Source: Bryobacterales bacterium (lineage in GTDB: Bacteria > Acidobacteriota > Terriglobia > Bryobacterales > Bryobacteraceae). Taken from it: a stretch of 34,774 nucleotides of DNA. Within the stretch, counting starts at the first letter, position 1. The number at the start of each line of letters is the position of its first letter. Shown here one piece after another: positions 23,660 to 33,087 of the stretch. Made by a program: the position numbers and the translations under genes. Location: positions 1 through 34,774 of the forward strand of contig PMUN01000321.1 of NCBI GenBank assembly GCA_003166875.1, written 5' to 3'. The notes beneath the pieces are model-generated. The model had not been told where the DNA came from. It searched no databases and saw only the letters and a program-made list of their open reading frames with translations.

Positions 23660-25151
23660 CCGCCGCGTCGAGGATATTGACAGGATGATCCTGGACCAGC
23701 CCGCGCTCCGCCGAGCCTGCGATTGTCGAGCCGAATTTCAGATTGTGAACACCCAGCCAGTTGCGGGTGAAACCAAAAGTCTCCCGCCACTCTAACCGCG
23801 ATGCAGTTCTGGACTGCTGGCTGAAATAATTTCCTTGATTTCCCCCTGGATTCAAGATCATATCCAGCGTTCCTTGCGGCCACACTCCGGCACGGAAGCT
23901 AGTGGCTGAGAGCGCACTCTCGAACAGTGCACCGCCCAGCGATGCCCGATCGCTTAATGCGGCGGCGTAGGTGGTATTGGCGGAGTTGGGCGTCACGGGT
24001 TCCGGATTGAATGCGTCCAAGTTGGCGAAACGCGTATGCTGATTCGCGATGTGAAGCGTGGCGGTCAGGATGTTCGTCGAATTGACGATGTAATCCAGCG
24101 CCGTGAATGAGTTGATGCCTTCCCGGCGCTGCTGATTGTCAGGGAACGGCAGCGTAATTACCTCGCTAGACCGCATTTCATATTGGATGGACTCGACCAA
24201 ATGGAGGCGGCTAGAAAGCATCGGGCCGCCGAAATTGACGCGTGGGGTGGCAGACTTCATACCTACCATATGCCAGCTACGGAATCGGAATTCCGGCAGC
24301 GGGTCGTTCAGCTCAAAGTGCCATGTATCGCCGCCTCGGCGAGTCTCCACTGCAACTACGTTGGATGTGAATCCGCCGTATTCAGCCAGAAACGGGCTGG
24401 TCAAGACGTTGATGGTTTGCACGCTGTCGATGGGGATGGAGGCCCCAAATTGGCCTGTCGCCGGGTCCGTGGCAGTGCCGGAATTGACTAACAGAGTGCT
24501 GCGTTGTTCCGCATTGCCTGAGAGGCTCAACTGTCCATTCGGTAATCGAAGGATTGCGGGCGCAAGCGGAAGGGCGTCCGCCACGGATGCCGGGCGGTCC
24601 GGCGTGTTCTTGACTTCAGTTCTATCCAATGCGACAGGCGTCGAGAGGCTTTCGTCCAGCGGGCTATCCACGGCTCCGACTACTGTAACGCTGTCCTTCT
24701 GAATGGTCCCTGCCGCCAGGATGGCATCCACTCGCTGCGTCGCACCTTCCATCAGGGTAACCTCAACTGTCAGCTCTTGGAAGCCCGGGGCCGTGATGCC
24801 GACCTGGTACGAGCCCGGCGCGAGGTCGGCGAAACGAATGTCGCCGGCCGTACCGGTTTCTCCGTCTCGGAATGAACCGCCAGGAGAACGAACACTCACC
24901 TTAGCACCGGGTACAGGGGCGCCCTGCTCATTTCGAGTGTTGACTTCCAGCGCAACTGCCTGCGCGCGATTCTCCGGCTGAGCCAAGCTGTCTGGCGCAG
25001 CCGACAGGGCCAGCATCATCAAGAGACTCATACCTAGCGGCAATGAATGTGAACCAGGAATGTGAACGTGAAGGCGAATCGCACGTTCGTGGCCAGTTTC
25101 TTTTGACAGGAATCTCCTTGCGACAGCGTTCGTTGGCGACCGAAATGGCAT
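23343..25151 (-). CDS. TonB-dependent-receptor-like protein, N-terminal part (before frameshift)
   Basis: Carboxypeptidase-regulatory-like domain (residues about 65-140: VALEVNTRNEQGAPVPGAKV, DLAPGSYQVGITAPGFQ) followed by a plug-like region (DALPLAPAILRLPNGQLSLS) and barrel strands. This is the acidobacterial Oar/TonB-dependent transporter type, which sits in the outer membrane and imports or exports unknown substrates. The signal peptide is probably the stretch from M41 (MSLLMMLALSAAPDSLAQ), so the start could be 25031 instead of 25151. At 23510-23512 a CCC (minus strand) has one C too many: GIRAEQQRIT then DTIRIG needs its removal. Residues listed after RIT are out-of-frame. It is divergent from the CHASE2 operon. 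Confidence 0.8.
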   Translation of the reverse strand: MPFRSPTNAVARRFLSKETGHERAIRLHVHIPGSHSLPLGMSLLMMLALSAAPDSLAQPENRAQAVALEVNTRNEQGAPVPGAKVSVRSPGGSFRDGETGTAGDIRFADLAPGSYQVGITAPGFQELTVEVTLMEGATQRVDAILAAGTIQKDSVTVVGAVDSPLDESLSTPVALDRTEVKNTPDRPASVADALPLAPAILRLPNGQLSLSGNAEQRSTLLVNSGTATDPATGQFGASIPIDSVQTINVLTSPFLAEYGGFTSNVVAVETRRGGDTWHFELNDPLPEFRFRSWHMVGMKSATPRVNFGGPMLSSRLHLVESIQYEMRSSEVITLPFPDNQQRREGINSFTALDYIVNSTNILTATLHIANQHTRFANLDAFNPEPVTPNSANTTYAAALSDRASLGGALFESALSATSFRAGVWPQGTLDMILNPGGNQGNYFSQQSRTASRLEWRETFGFTRNWLGVHNLKFGSTIAGSAERGLVQDHPVNILDAAGALLETIRFTPGLPFQRSDVETAFFAQDHWVVGSRFAIESGIRAEQQRITRHHSHRSTCRVRLDTLWRGAYHRASGRRSFLRSCSLERVWLRSLPEPDRHVLWAG

Positions 25152-25197
25152 CGCCCAATGGACTTCGCTGCCACCCTTCCGGAACTAGGGGCGGCAA

Positions 25198-25226
25198 ATT
25201 GTCGCCCTTGGGCTGCGTCACTAGTA
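25198..25226 (+). promoter_or_regulatory. Weak promoter candidate for the CHASE2 operon
   Basis: In the 227-base divergent gap, TTGTCG and TAGTAT are spaced 17 bases apart near 25193-25226, each matching the sigma-70 consensus at 4 of 6 positions. A small hairpin (GGGCG...CGCCC) overlaps the minus-35. I found no sigma-54 minus-24/minus-12 pair here. Confidence 0.2.
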
Positions 25227-25378
25227 TGCAGAGCAGTGCACCAGATACGCTATCGCTCGCGTTTTATTTGGACAACACTCAAGTGCAATCTGGATTGAAC
25301 TGGCGCTACGATTGCGATTAGTTCTTAAGTTTCAATGAAAGCTTTAGAGTCAGGTCCCCTCCAGGTTCCAGGAACAAG

Positions 25379-28141
25379 GTGAGAGCAAACTTAGCCAACA
25401 CCGTTTCGCTGGCAGCAATCGTGGTTGTCTCGGCGCTGTTCGGAACGTTTGTCTGGTGGCGGGCGCCTGGTATCGATCAATACATGCGGGACTGGATGAT
25501 CCAGGCGCGTGGCCCGCTTCCGCCGCCGGACGACATCGCTATCGTTGCCATTGACGAACCGAGCGTTGCCCGCTTCGGCCGATTCCCTTGGTCGCGCGCT
25601 CTGTCGGCGCGTGCTATCGACGTTATAGCTGCGGCGCAACCCAAAGCGATCGGGGTGGATGTCCTGTACGTTGATCCGACATCGGAAGCGGATGACGGAA
25701 CTCTGGCGCGTTCGATACAACAAGCGGGAAACGTGGTTGTCGCGGCGCAACTAGTAGCACCCCCGGCTGCTGGCGGCCCGGCAAGCTGGCTGCTGCCGTT
25801 GCCTGCTATAGAGGGGGCCGCGGCGGCAGTCGGCCATGTGAACGTTTCGACCGAGACGGACGGAATCGCCCGGCAGATTCTGATCCGGGTTGCCGATGAT
25901 CAGGGACGTGCCATCCGCGCGATGGCAGTGGAAATCATCCGTATCGGCGATGGCATTGCCGACCAATCGCTGATAGAGACTTCACGGAGCCTATTGCTCG
26001 GCTCGCGAGTCATCCCCGTGGAAAGCACCGCTCCTGGCGTGGTCATCGGCGGGGTTCCGGGCGTCGAAAGCTCGACGCTGACACTGCGCGCAGCCCGGAT
26101 GACCATCGACTATATTGGTCCTGCAGGATCCTATAGAACATACAGCTTCACGGACGTTTTGGGAGGGCGCATCCGGTCCGCCCAGTTCCGAGGCAAATAC
26201 GTGCTGGTGGGCGCGACGGCGGCTTCCTTGGGCGATCGTCTCGCTTCGCCGTTCATTCATCAAGAGGATGCAGGGCCCAGTCAGCACGGATCCTGGATGC
26301 CCGGTGTCGAAGTACTTGCTGACACGCTGAACACGATTTTGCGGTCCCGTTTCTATTCCGAAACTCCGGATTGGCTCGCGCTTCTGTGTGGCGCCCTGGT
26401 GGCGGCGCTCACTCTGTTCGGAATGACAGTGGCGCAAGGCGGTCATGAGGCAATCAAGCAAGTTGGCGTTCTGGCTGCGGTCCTCGTGGCGGTTTTGTTG
26501 GCGGGTTATCTCGCATTCACCCGTTTTCTCGTGTTTCCGCCGCTAACACTGTCTCTTGTTTCATTCGCCTCGGCGGGCGTTTTCGGACTGCTGCGACGGT
26601 CGTTGGTCGCTAGTACCCAGCTCGATAGGAGCATTGAAGACATCCAGCGTGCTGAAGAGTCCTTGAATGCAATGAGCCTGGGATCGGCGGCAGAATCGAT
26701 CGCGCGACTGGCGGACGCCGAGGCTGTAGCGATCTACGCATTGCAGGGAGGCGGGCGTATACGGTTGGTGGCAACATACGGAATTGCTATTCTCCGGAAG
26801 GGCTCTGGTGGTTTTGCGCTACCGCCTGACAACGACCACGACCGGGAACTGGTGGTGATTCCAATCGAAGGGTCGTGCGGCTCTAGTGCCGGAACGCTCG
26901 TGATCGCGCGTGCTGCCCGGGTATCATCCATCGAAATACAACAGCTTTGCGCCGCGATCGCTGGCAGCCTCGTGGAGGTTCGGGCCGAAGAAGAGAAATC
27001 GTCTCGATGGTGGTGGCCGCGAGGGCTGGCTTGGAAGGCGCGCTCTTTGAGCGATTTGAACGGCCGTATCGTGGACCGCGCGAAGTTCGTGGACTTGGCG
27101 ATGCGGTCGGTCGAAGACATACTCATTATTGCCGGAGTAGATGGACGCATCACATTTGCAAACAGGCGCGCCGCGGCGGTTCTCGACTCCTCCGAGCAGG
27201 CGCTGCGTGGCCGTGATCTGCTAGGACTGTTAGCAGAGGCCGAACAGAGTTCGCCCGAAGCCGGCCGCGATGTTTTAGTGCGCCTGGTGGTTGACCGCGC
27301 CAAGATCGAACGTGAAATCATAATTGGAAGTGCGCATCCGCGCCATTTCACTTTGCGAATGGCCGCGGTATGCTCGGGCGAGGATGGGCGCGGCGCCGTA
27401 CGGGGCATAGTCGCATCGCTTTCTGATATCACACGGCAGCACGAGTTGCAGCAAACCAAGAATGACGTCATGGCGCTGGTATCGCATGAGATGCGCACAC
27501 CCCTGACGGCTATTCAAGGCATGAGTGAGTTGCTGGCGCAATTCGAGCTCGATCCGGAACGGAGCCGTGAAATGAGTATCGCGATTCACGACGAGGCCAA
27601 GCGGCTGACGCACATGATCAACCAGTATCTCGACATTACTCGCCTCGAATCAGGGGCGACCGTCTTGCGGCGCGCGGCGGTGCGGATCGAAGCACTCCTG
27701 GAACGCACGCTATTGATGCTGGACCCATTGGCCTTGGAGCGGGGAATACGCCTGACAAGACACTTGGATTCTAATGTGACTCCCGTAATCGCCGATGCGG
27801 ACTTGCTATCGCGCGCGATCAGCAACCTGGTGTCGAATGCGGTCAAATATAGCCCGCGGAAAACGGAGGTTGTCATTTCAGCGAGGAACCTCGCCAATGG
27901 CGTTGCAATTGAAGTCGCCGATCATGGATACGGCATCCCGGAGGATAGCTTGAGTCGCATTTTCGAAAAGTTCTATCGCGTTCCCCGAGTGCAAGACGTG
28001 GATGTTCCTGGCACTGGACTTGGCCTCGCGTTGGTGCGGGAGATCGCCGAACTGCACGGCGGATCGGTTGCTGTTCAAAGTTCTGTGGGTACTGGCTCAG
28101 TATTTACTTTGTGGCTTCCGTTTTCTGAGGGAAAGAAATGA
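25379..28141 (+). CDS. CHASE2-domain membrane sensor histidine kinase
   Basis: 920 residues. A membrane helix at 8-27 precedes an extracytoplasmic CHASE2 domain (about 30-325; DDIAIVAIDEPSVARFGRFP, GRIRSAQFRGKYVLVGATAA). Three clustered helices follow at about 333-405, the standard CHASE2 topology. In the cytoplasm a GAF-like segment (about 430-540), a PAS domain (VEDILIIAGVDGRITFANRR), a HisKA domain with H703 (ALVSHEMRTPLTAIQG) and an HATPase domain (NLVSNAVKYSP, DHGYGIPED, VPGTGLGLALV) complete the kinase. It would sense an envelope or external signal and phosphorylate the regulator encoded next, whose ATG overlaps this stop (ATGA). The start is GTG with AGGA 6 bases upstream. Confidence 0.9.
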   Translation: MRANLANTVSLAAIVVVSALFGTFVWWRAPGIDQYMRDWMIQARGPLPPPDDIAIVAIDEPSVARFGRFPWSRALSARAIDVIAAAQPKAIGVDVLYVDPTSEADDGTLARSIQQAGNVVVAAQLVAPPAAGGPASWLLPLPAIEGAAAAVGHVNVSTETDGIARQILIRVADDQGRAIRAMAVEIIRIGDGIADQSLIETSRSLLLGSRVIPVESTAPGVVIGGVPGVESSTLTLRAARMTIDYIGPAGSYRTYSFTDVLGGRIRSAQFRGKYVLVGATAASLGDRLASPFIHQEDAGPSQHGSWMPGVEVLADTLNTILRSRFYSETPDWLALLCGALVAALTLFGMTVAQGGHEAIKQVGVLAAVLVAVLLAGYLAFTRFLVFPPLTLSLVSFASAGVFGLLRRSLVASTQLDRSIEDIQRAEESLNAMSLGSAAESIARLADAEAVAIYALQGGGRIRLVATYGIAILRKGSGGFALPPDNDHDRELVVIPIEGSCGSSAGTLVIARAARVSSIEIQQLCAAIAGSLVEVRAEEEKSSRWWWPRGLAWKARSLSDLNGRIVDRAKFVDLAMRSVEDILIIAGVDGRITFANRRAAAVLDSSEQALRGRDLLGLLAEAEQSSPEAGRDVLVRLVVDRAKIEREIIIGSAHPRHFTLRMAAVCSGEDGRGAVRGIVASLSDITRQHELQQTKNDVMALVSHEMRTPLTAIQGMSELLAQFELDPERSREMSIAIHDEAKRLTHMINQYLDITRLESGATVLRRAAVRIEALLERTLLMLDPLALERGIRLTRHLDSNVTPVIADADLLSRAISNLVSNAVKYSPRKTEVVISARNLANGVAIEVADHGYGIPEDSLSRIFEKFYRVPRVQDVDVPGTGLGLALVREIAELHGGSVAVQSSVGTGSVFTLWLPFSEGKK

Positions 28142-29574
28142 TCGAGAAAGGTGTGCCAAGCTCATCCCCGCACATTCTTGTCGCAGACGATGAGCGTTCC
28201 ATACGGCTGATGCTCGAGGCGGGCCTGAAACTGCACGGTTTTCGGGTTACATCGGTACCCACTGGTTCAAAAGCGCTAGAAGTGGCGCGCAATGGCGGCA
28301 TCGACGCTGTGCTGAGCGACATTTACATGCCGGATGGAGGAGGTCTCGATCTCATCAAGGACATTCGGCAGCTCGACCCTACGATTCCGATCATTCTGAT
28401 GACGGCACAGGGTTCGGTCGAGGCTGCAGTCCGCGCCATGGCCGAAGGCGCGACCGACTTCATCGGGAAGCCTTTTGACGTTGCGGCGGTAATCGAACTC
28501 CTACGGCGTCACCTCGGTGCACGGCAGGAAGCTGAGTCGGCGCAGGCGTCATCGAGCATCGAGAACGTTATTTCACGTTCCGGGCTGGCTGGCCGAAGCG
28601 CGCCGATGGTGATGGTCTACAAGCTGATCGCGCAAGCTGCGCGCAGCGATGCGACGGTGCTTGTTCTGGGCGAGTCCGGAACTGGAAAAGAACTGGTGGC
28701 TCGAGCCATTCACGACTTCAGCACCCGATGTAGCCGCCCGTTTCTTTCGGTGAACTGCTCGGGTTTGACGGACACGTTGCTCGAATCGGAACTCTTTGGC
28801 TACATCCGAGGAGCTTTTACAGGCGCCGCGGGAGATCGCGGAGGTCTTTTCGAAGCCGCTGATAGCGGCACGCTGTTTCTCGACGAATTGGCCTCCACAA
28901 GCGCCGCGTTTCAAGCCAGCTTGTTGCGGGTATTGCAAAGTGGAGAAGTGCGGCGTGTCGGCTCTACTCAGGCACGCCAAGTCAATGTGCGTGTGATCGG
29001 CGCGAGCAACGCGCCGCTGCGCGAGTTGGTGGCTGCGGGAACTTTCCGGGCCGACCTCTTTTACAGGCTGAGTGTATTTAGCATTGAACTGCCTCCCCTG
29101 CGTGATCGTCCCGGGGATATCGAGTTGCTCACCACTCACTTTCTACAGAGATTTGGCGATCCCGCGAAGGTGCCGCTGCATCTTACGCGCGAGGCCATGG
29201 CCGCGCTTTCTTCGTACGGATTTCCAGGTAATGTAAGGGAGTTGGAGAACGCCCTGCGCCGGGCAGTGGCGCTCTCCTCCAGCGGCCTCATTACCGTGGA
29301 CTGCATTCCTTCGGAAATCACGGATGCCGGCCACAGATCCGGCAGTCCGGCCAGTGCCGAAAAGCGATTGATCGCGGACCGGCCGGATATGGACGAGCTA
29401 CAAAGGAGGTACCTGCAATTGATCCTCGACGAGACCGGCTGGAACCGAAGGCAGGCAGCCGCCGTCCTTCACCTTGACCGTCGAACCATTCAGCGCCTCA
29501 TCGCTCGATATAGGCTCCAGGGGGCTGCAGACCCGGAAGGTGACGCGGAGGGGGATGCCGAGCATACTGAATAA
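28138..29574 (+). CDS. Sigma-54-dependent NtrC-family response regulator
   Basis: 478 residues. The receiver domain has acidic DD near 17, phospho-acceptor D61 (LSDIYMPDGG) and K in IGKPFD. An AAA+ domain follows with Walker A GESGTGKE (178-185), the sigma-54 contact loop GAFTGA (225-230, intact), Walker B (GTLFLDE), and the usual RxDLFYRL segment. A Fis-type HTH at the end reads WNRRQAAAVLHLDRRTIQRL. With the GAFTGA motif present it should activate sigma-54 promoters. It overlaps the upstream kinase by 4 bases, so they are a cognate pair. Its targets are unknown; the FecR-barrel gene directly downstream is a candidate partner or output. Confidence 0.92.
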   Translation: MIEKGVPSSSPHILVADDERSIRLMLEAGLKLHGFRVTSVPTGSKALEVARNGGIDAVLSDIYMPDGGGLDLIKDIRQLDPTIPIILMTAQGSVEAAVRAMAEGATDFIGKPFDVAAVIELLRRHLGARQEAESAQASSSIENVISRSGLAGRSAPMVMVYKLIAQAARSDATVLVLGESGTGKELVARAIHDFSTRCSRPFLSVNCSGLTDTLLESELFGYIRGAFTGAAGDRGGLFEAADSGTLFLDELASTSAAFQASLLRVLQSGEVRRVGSTQARQVNVRVIGASNAPLRELVAAGTFRADLFYRLSVFSIELPPLRDRPGDIELLTTHFLQRFGDPAKVPLHLTREAMAALSSYGFPGNVRELENALRRAVALSSSGLITVDCIPSEITDAGHRSGSPASAEKRLIADRPDMDELQRRYLQLILDETGWNRRQAAAVLHLDRRTIQRLIARYRLQGAADPEGDAEGDAEHTE

Positions 29575-29611
29575 GTAGAGCTTTGCGGAGAAGGGGCAGA
29601 CCACCGAGATT

Positions 29612-31675
29612 TTGAGACACCAAGCCCTCGCGACAATCGGCGACCGTGCCCTGTTCATCCTGGGCGCGGCGCTGGTATTGTGTTCCGGCATGGACGCTCA
29701 AACCGTGGCTCGCGCCACCGGCGTGACCGGACGCGCCCTGATTTTGAGCGGCAACGGAACACCCGCTATCACGCTGGCGCCTGGCTACGAGTTGGGCCCT
29801 GGGGACCGGTTGGACACGCACGGCGGCGGCCGAATCGTAATTGAACTGACCGACGGAAGCATGGTCATCGTACAGCCGGAATCTGTGATCGTGATCAAAG
29901 ACTTTCGCGCCGCTGCTTCACTCCGTGAGTTGTTTGAGATCACGCTGGGCAGCGTGCGAGTAAAGATCAATCACTTTGGCGGGCGTCCCAATCCGTATCG
30001 CATAAACAGTCCTACCGCCTCGATCGCCGTGCGTGGAACCGACTTTAGCGTCACCGTGAATAGACTTGGCGATACCCAGGTATTGGTTTACGAGGGCAGT
30101 GTCGAAGTAACCAGTCTGGCCGACCCCGCGCAATCAGTGGTCATCGAAGCAGGCCGCGGGGTGCTGCTGGTTCCGGGGCAAGGTTTTCAATTGTTCAACG
30201 TACCCTCCGCCCGCGAAATCGCGGAGCAAAATCGCGGGTCCGGCGCGGCGGGCACGGATACCCACGGAGGCCAGGGCGACGAGCGTACCTGGGATTCGCC
30301 GCGCAATATCGCTAGCATTTACGAGCAGTACATCGCCGGTCTGTCTGAAATCGGACAGGCTCCTTTCCTGCTGCGCTACAATGCTTTTCCGGAATCGCAT
30401 CTGGATAGTCTGGAAAACCCCGCATACGCCACTGGGTTCAAGGCGGCCGAAGGACGCATCGTGTTCCTACCGTCCCTGAACGGAAGCGGCGGCCTAGATG
30501 AAAACCCCACTCCGCCTGGGCTTTCCTCCTTCAGCCCACTTAATTACAGCGCTGCCACGCAGTTTTCGATGTTTGTTCCGCTGGCCAACAGCTTTGTGAT
30601 CGGTGGCAGCGTCACTGGATCGAAGATCGGAGAAGGTGTACAAGGCGCGCCGTCCGATCTCGGCTTGTCAAGCGTCTTGAGCCAGAGCGTACCCGCGAGA
30701 AGCTTACAAACCAGCGGTTCGTCAACGGGGGAGTTCATCTCGGGCTCTTTGCTCGTCGCACGGCGCTTCGGCGCGAACACCAGTGTTGGAATTGAAGTCG
30801 AAAGCTTGCGGGGGACTGGCTCCTTGGCTTCACAGATTCTTTCAACTGGACAACCGAGCGGCTCCATCGAGCGTATAGACTCCGGTTCCTCGATCTCGCA
30901 GAATCGCATTACCGCAGGCATTGAAAGAAATTTGCCGCATGATCAAAAACTCGGGATCTTTTATCGCTACAGCTTAATCGATGCTCAGGACAACGACACG
31001 AGTCATACATTGAACAACCTTCCAGAGCCGCTCGATTCGACTCGATCTTCAGGCCATTCGTCCGAATTTGGTCTTCGTCTTCGCGGACCGTTGGGTCGAA
31101 AGTTTTTCTATGGATTGGAGGCGTCCCGGCTCGGGCTGTCGCTGAGCGACAACTTGACGCGATCCATCGCGGTCGATTCGCAACAGCGGGACCGTGCGCA
31201 GCGAAGCTCCGCAGCGTTGGGCTTTGGTTATTTTCTCAATCAGCGGACAGTGTTGAGCGCCGATCTCGCCGGCGGCGTCTCGCGTGCCGGCACGGGCCGC
31301 ACGGAGACTAGCATCGGCGACCTGCTGCAGACGGGCATCCAGAACAGCCGCTTCGTCTCAGCAAACCTGGGCGTTCAAACCAAGGTGTCCTCACACCTGT
31401 TTTTGAACGCGTCACTGCTGGCCATCGGGCAGGCGTACGACCTGAGTCAGGCCACTTACCCGGATAGCCTCGGGAATACGGTCCTCATTACAGACCCGTT
31501 TCTGCCTCTGACTGCCACGGGTTACAAGTTGCCACGCCGCTCCTCCGACTTCGGCGCGGGGTGGCGCTTTTCCAACAGCCTTTTTGCGCAATACGTGTTC
31601 TCCACCTCTTACGGTGTCGATTCCGGAGGCCACACCTTCATGCTGCGCTACACGTTCCGCTTGCACGGCGAATAA
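29612..31675 (+). CDS. Exported FecR-domain protein fused to a probable outer-membrane barrel
   Basis: 687 residues from TTG 29612; the start is uncertain because only a weak GAG precedes it. The N-terminus is a signal peptide (ALFILGAALVLCSGMDAQ). Residues about 35-190 form a FecR domain: LGPGDRLDTHGGGRIVIELT, LFEITLGSVRVKINHFGGRP and the hallmark SPTASIAVRGTDFSV at 140. The remaining ~480 residues are alternating polar/hydrophobic strands (FGANTSVGIEVESL, KLGIFYRYSLID, FFYGLEASRLGL) ending MLRYTFRLHGE, as in outer-membrane barrels. FecR domains normally sit in the periplasm and transmit signals to sigma regulators. Here the domain would hang from an outer-membrane anchor, next to a CHASE2 kinase operon. 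It follows the regulator by 37 bases. Confidence 0.8.
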   Translation: MRHQALATIGDRALFILGAALVLCSGMDAQTVARATGVTGRALILSGNGTPAITLAPGYELGPGDRLDTHGGGRIVIELTDGSMVIVQPESVIVIKDFRAAASLRELFEITLGSVRVKINHFGGRPNPYRINSPTASIAVRGTDFSVTVNRLGDTQVLVYEGSVEVTSLADPAQSVVIEAGRGVLLVPGQGFQLFNVPSAREIAEQNRGSGAAGTDTHGGQGDERTWDSPRNIASIYEQYIAGLSEIGQAPFLLRYNAFPESHLDSLENPAYATGFKAAEGRIVFLPSLNGSGGLDENPTPPGLSSFSPLNYSAATQFSMFVPLANSFVIGGSVTGSKIGEGVQGAPSDLGLSSVLSQSVPARSLQTSGSSTGEFISGSLLVARRFGANTSVGIEVESLRGTGSLASQILSTGQPSGSIERIDSGSSISQNRITAGIERNLPHDQKLGIFYRYSLIDAQDNDTSHTLNNLPEPLDSTRSSGHSSEFGLRLRGPLGRKFFYGLEASRLGLSLSDNLTRSIAVDSQQRDRAQRSSAALGFGYFLNQRTVLSADLAGGVSRAGTGRTETSIGDLLQTGIQNSRFVSANLGVQTKVSSHLFLNASLLAIGQAYDLSQATYPDSLGNTVLITDPFLPLTATGYKLPRRSSDFGAGWRFSNSLFAQYVFSTSYGVDSGGHTFMLRYTFRLHGE

Positions 31676-31707
31676 TTGCGAAAGAGTGACATCGGCATGT
31701 CTTCCCT

Positions 31708-31739
31708 AAAAAAGAAGGGGGCGAGGGAAGGATGCCCCC
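31708..31739 (-). terminator. Rho-independent terminator (minus strand)
   Basis: On the minus strand GGGGGC pairs with GCCCCC around an 11-base loop and is followed by TTCTTTTTT. It would end transcription coming from the 32001..32705 gene. On the plus strand the hairpin has no T-tract. Confidence 0.55.
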
Positions 31740-32000
31740 CTAACCGAAAACTACGGTTGCGACGCTCGTGTTATGAACATCGCGCCGGAACGAGTGCACG
31801 CAGCGTACCGAACGCTCGCAGCGAGATAGGTCAATGAGAATGCAAAGATCGGATCGTTTTGCATAGCAATCGCCGAGATCCTTGGCGTGGCATCTCGTCA
31901 CATCAGGAGATTCGGACGGTGGCCGAATGCCGCTGACAGGCGGTCCCATTGACCGGGTGTTTGAACGGTATTGGGCCAGACCACAAGCCTCGAATAGACT
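31740..32000. other. Gene-free gap between the FecR operon and the exported protein
   Basis: Together with 31676-31707 this makes about 325 bases without a gene. Apart from the terminator I see nothing: the listed ORFs are cysteine- and arginine-rich shadows. Confidence 0.3.
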
Positions 32001-32705
32001 TTATGGCGCGTCATCTTTCCCTGCGCGGTGCTTTCGTGAAAACTTGCGGTTTATGTCCGGCCAGAACTCCTTCAAGATATTCGCCGCCATGTCGACCCCG
32101 AGTTGAACACCGAGTTTGGAGACTGCATTGGTGGCCGTCCGATTATCCGGATAGTACGCGGTCGAAATCGCCACGGCGGTTGAATTGCCGATGATCTCTG
32201 AAAAATTGAACTGCGTATGATCGGAATCCGTGTGAGTCCAGAAGATCTGGCCGGCCGCGCTTCCCAGGCGCGACCAGACTGTTCCTGTCCCGCGCCGGAA
32301 GTAGCGAGGGTCCTGGTGAAGCAGCACGGGATAGATTGCTTCCGTCATCATGTCTCCGATCACGAAATCGGCGTAGGACGTCCCCAGGTACCGAGCGTAA
32401 CCCTTTACTCCTTGCCCGAACGCCGGAGTCGCGTTCGTCAACTGAGCTTCGCCCGCGAACAATACGGCAAGTGCGGCGGTACCGCGGTCAAACGATTCCT
32501 CCGTAGCAATCTTGAACTTTTCTTCAGGAGTGAGTGGCTTATAGGGATGTAAACTCGCGGAAGTCCGAAAGTTAGGAATGATCCAGAATATTCGTTTGTC
32601 GTCGGGTTGCGCCGGATTCGGTGTGGGTGAGGGCTGCTGGCCCAGCCCAACGCTCGAACCGAGGGTGCAAAGAGCGACGAACAAAACGCGTCCATGAGAG
32701 AGCAT
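32001..32705 (-). CDS. Conserved-looking acidobacterial exported protein
   Basis: 234 residues with a signal peptide (VLFVALCTLGSSVGLGQ), then a proline-rich linker (PSPTPNPAQPDD). The body reads RIFWIIPNFRTSASLHPYKP, then FAGEAQLTNATPAFGQGVKG and MTEAIYPVLLHQDPRYFRRG, ending basic (FWPDINRKFSRKHRAGKDDAP). I recognise the style of a protein that recurs in Acidobacteriota but no characterised domain; the YxxxL(L)HQDPRYFR segment is distinctive. Probably outer-membrane- or periplasm-associated. The start ATG at 32705 is divergent from hpnJ. The terminator at 31708 fits as its end, 260 bases beyond the stop. Confidence 0.7.
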   Translation of the reverse strand: MLSHGRVLFVALCTLGSSVGLGQQPSPTPNPAQPDDKRIFWIIPNFRTSASLHPYKPLTPEEKFKIATEESFDRGTAALAVLFAGEAQLTNATPAFGQGVKGYARYLGTSYADFVIGDMMTEAIYPVLLHQDPRYFRRGTGTVWSRLGSAAGQIFWTHTDSDHTQFNFSEIIGNSTAVAISTAYYPDNRTATNAVSKLGVQLGVDMAANILKEFWPDINRKFSRKHRAGKDDAP

Positions 32706-32796
32706 GCGTTCCAGCGTGCACGAGAAGTACCAGCCTCAACGCTCGGAACAGAGCAGCGAGCTTCATAGTGGAGCCTTGACGCGTTGTCCTAGCCGC

Positions 32797-32872
32797 GAAC
32801 ACGGCGGCAAACTGCCACATGCCGGGCGAAGACTGCGACACTTTGCCCACCGACTGCCGGATATGTCGTCCA
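32797..32872 (+). repeat. Copy A of an imperfect direct repeat flanking hpnJ
   Basis: It shares GAACACGG, CAAACTGCC, CAT, CGAA, GCGACA, TTTGCCCAC and TCGTC blocks with 34576..34652 in the same order and spacing, roughly 70 percent identical by eye. On the minus strand both copies read a similar short peptide (VGKxSxxSxxMxQFxxVF). Confidence 0.55.
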
Positions 32873-33087
32873 GTTGCCACTGCGGCCTTGTCCCGCTCCG
32901 GCCCGCAGTTGGCACAATGCGTCTGGTTGGCTGCGATCGAAAGAGGTTGGCTAGCCGGCGAAGATGCTGGCGGTCCGGAAGCAAACGTGCAGTAGCAGAG
33001 CGTCATATGAATTCGAAAGCGGCCACGGCCTACCCCTGGAACTGCGGCCGCAGAAGAACAGGCGGATTGTAGAGCCGAGCGAATATC

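Noticed and set aside
32915-32935. Sigma-54 promoter (TTGGCAC) upstream of hpnJ
   Set aside because: The minus-12 half (TTGC) is absent at the required spacing.
32572-33006. 144-aa minus-strand ORF overlapping the exported-protein gene start
   Set aside because: Its second half is an out-of-frame reading of 32001..32705, and the first half is low-complexity apart from the repeat-derived stretch.
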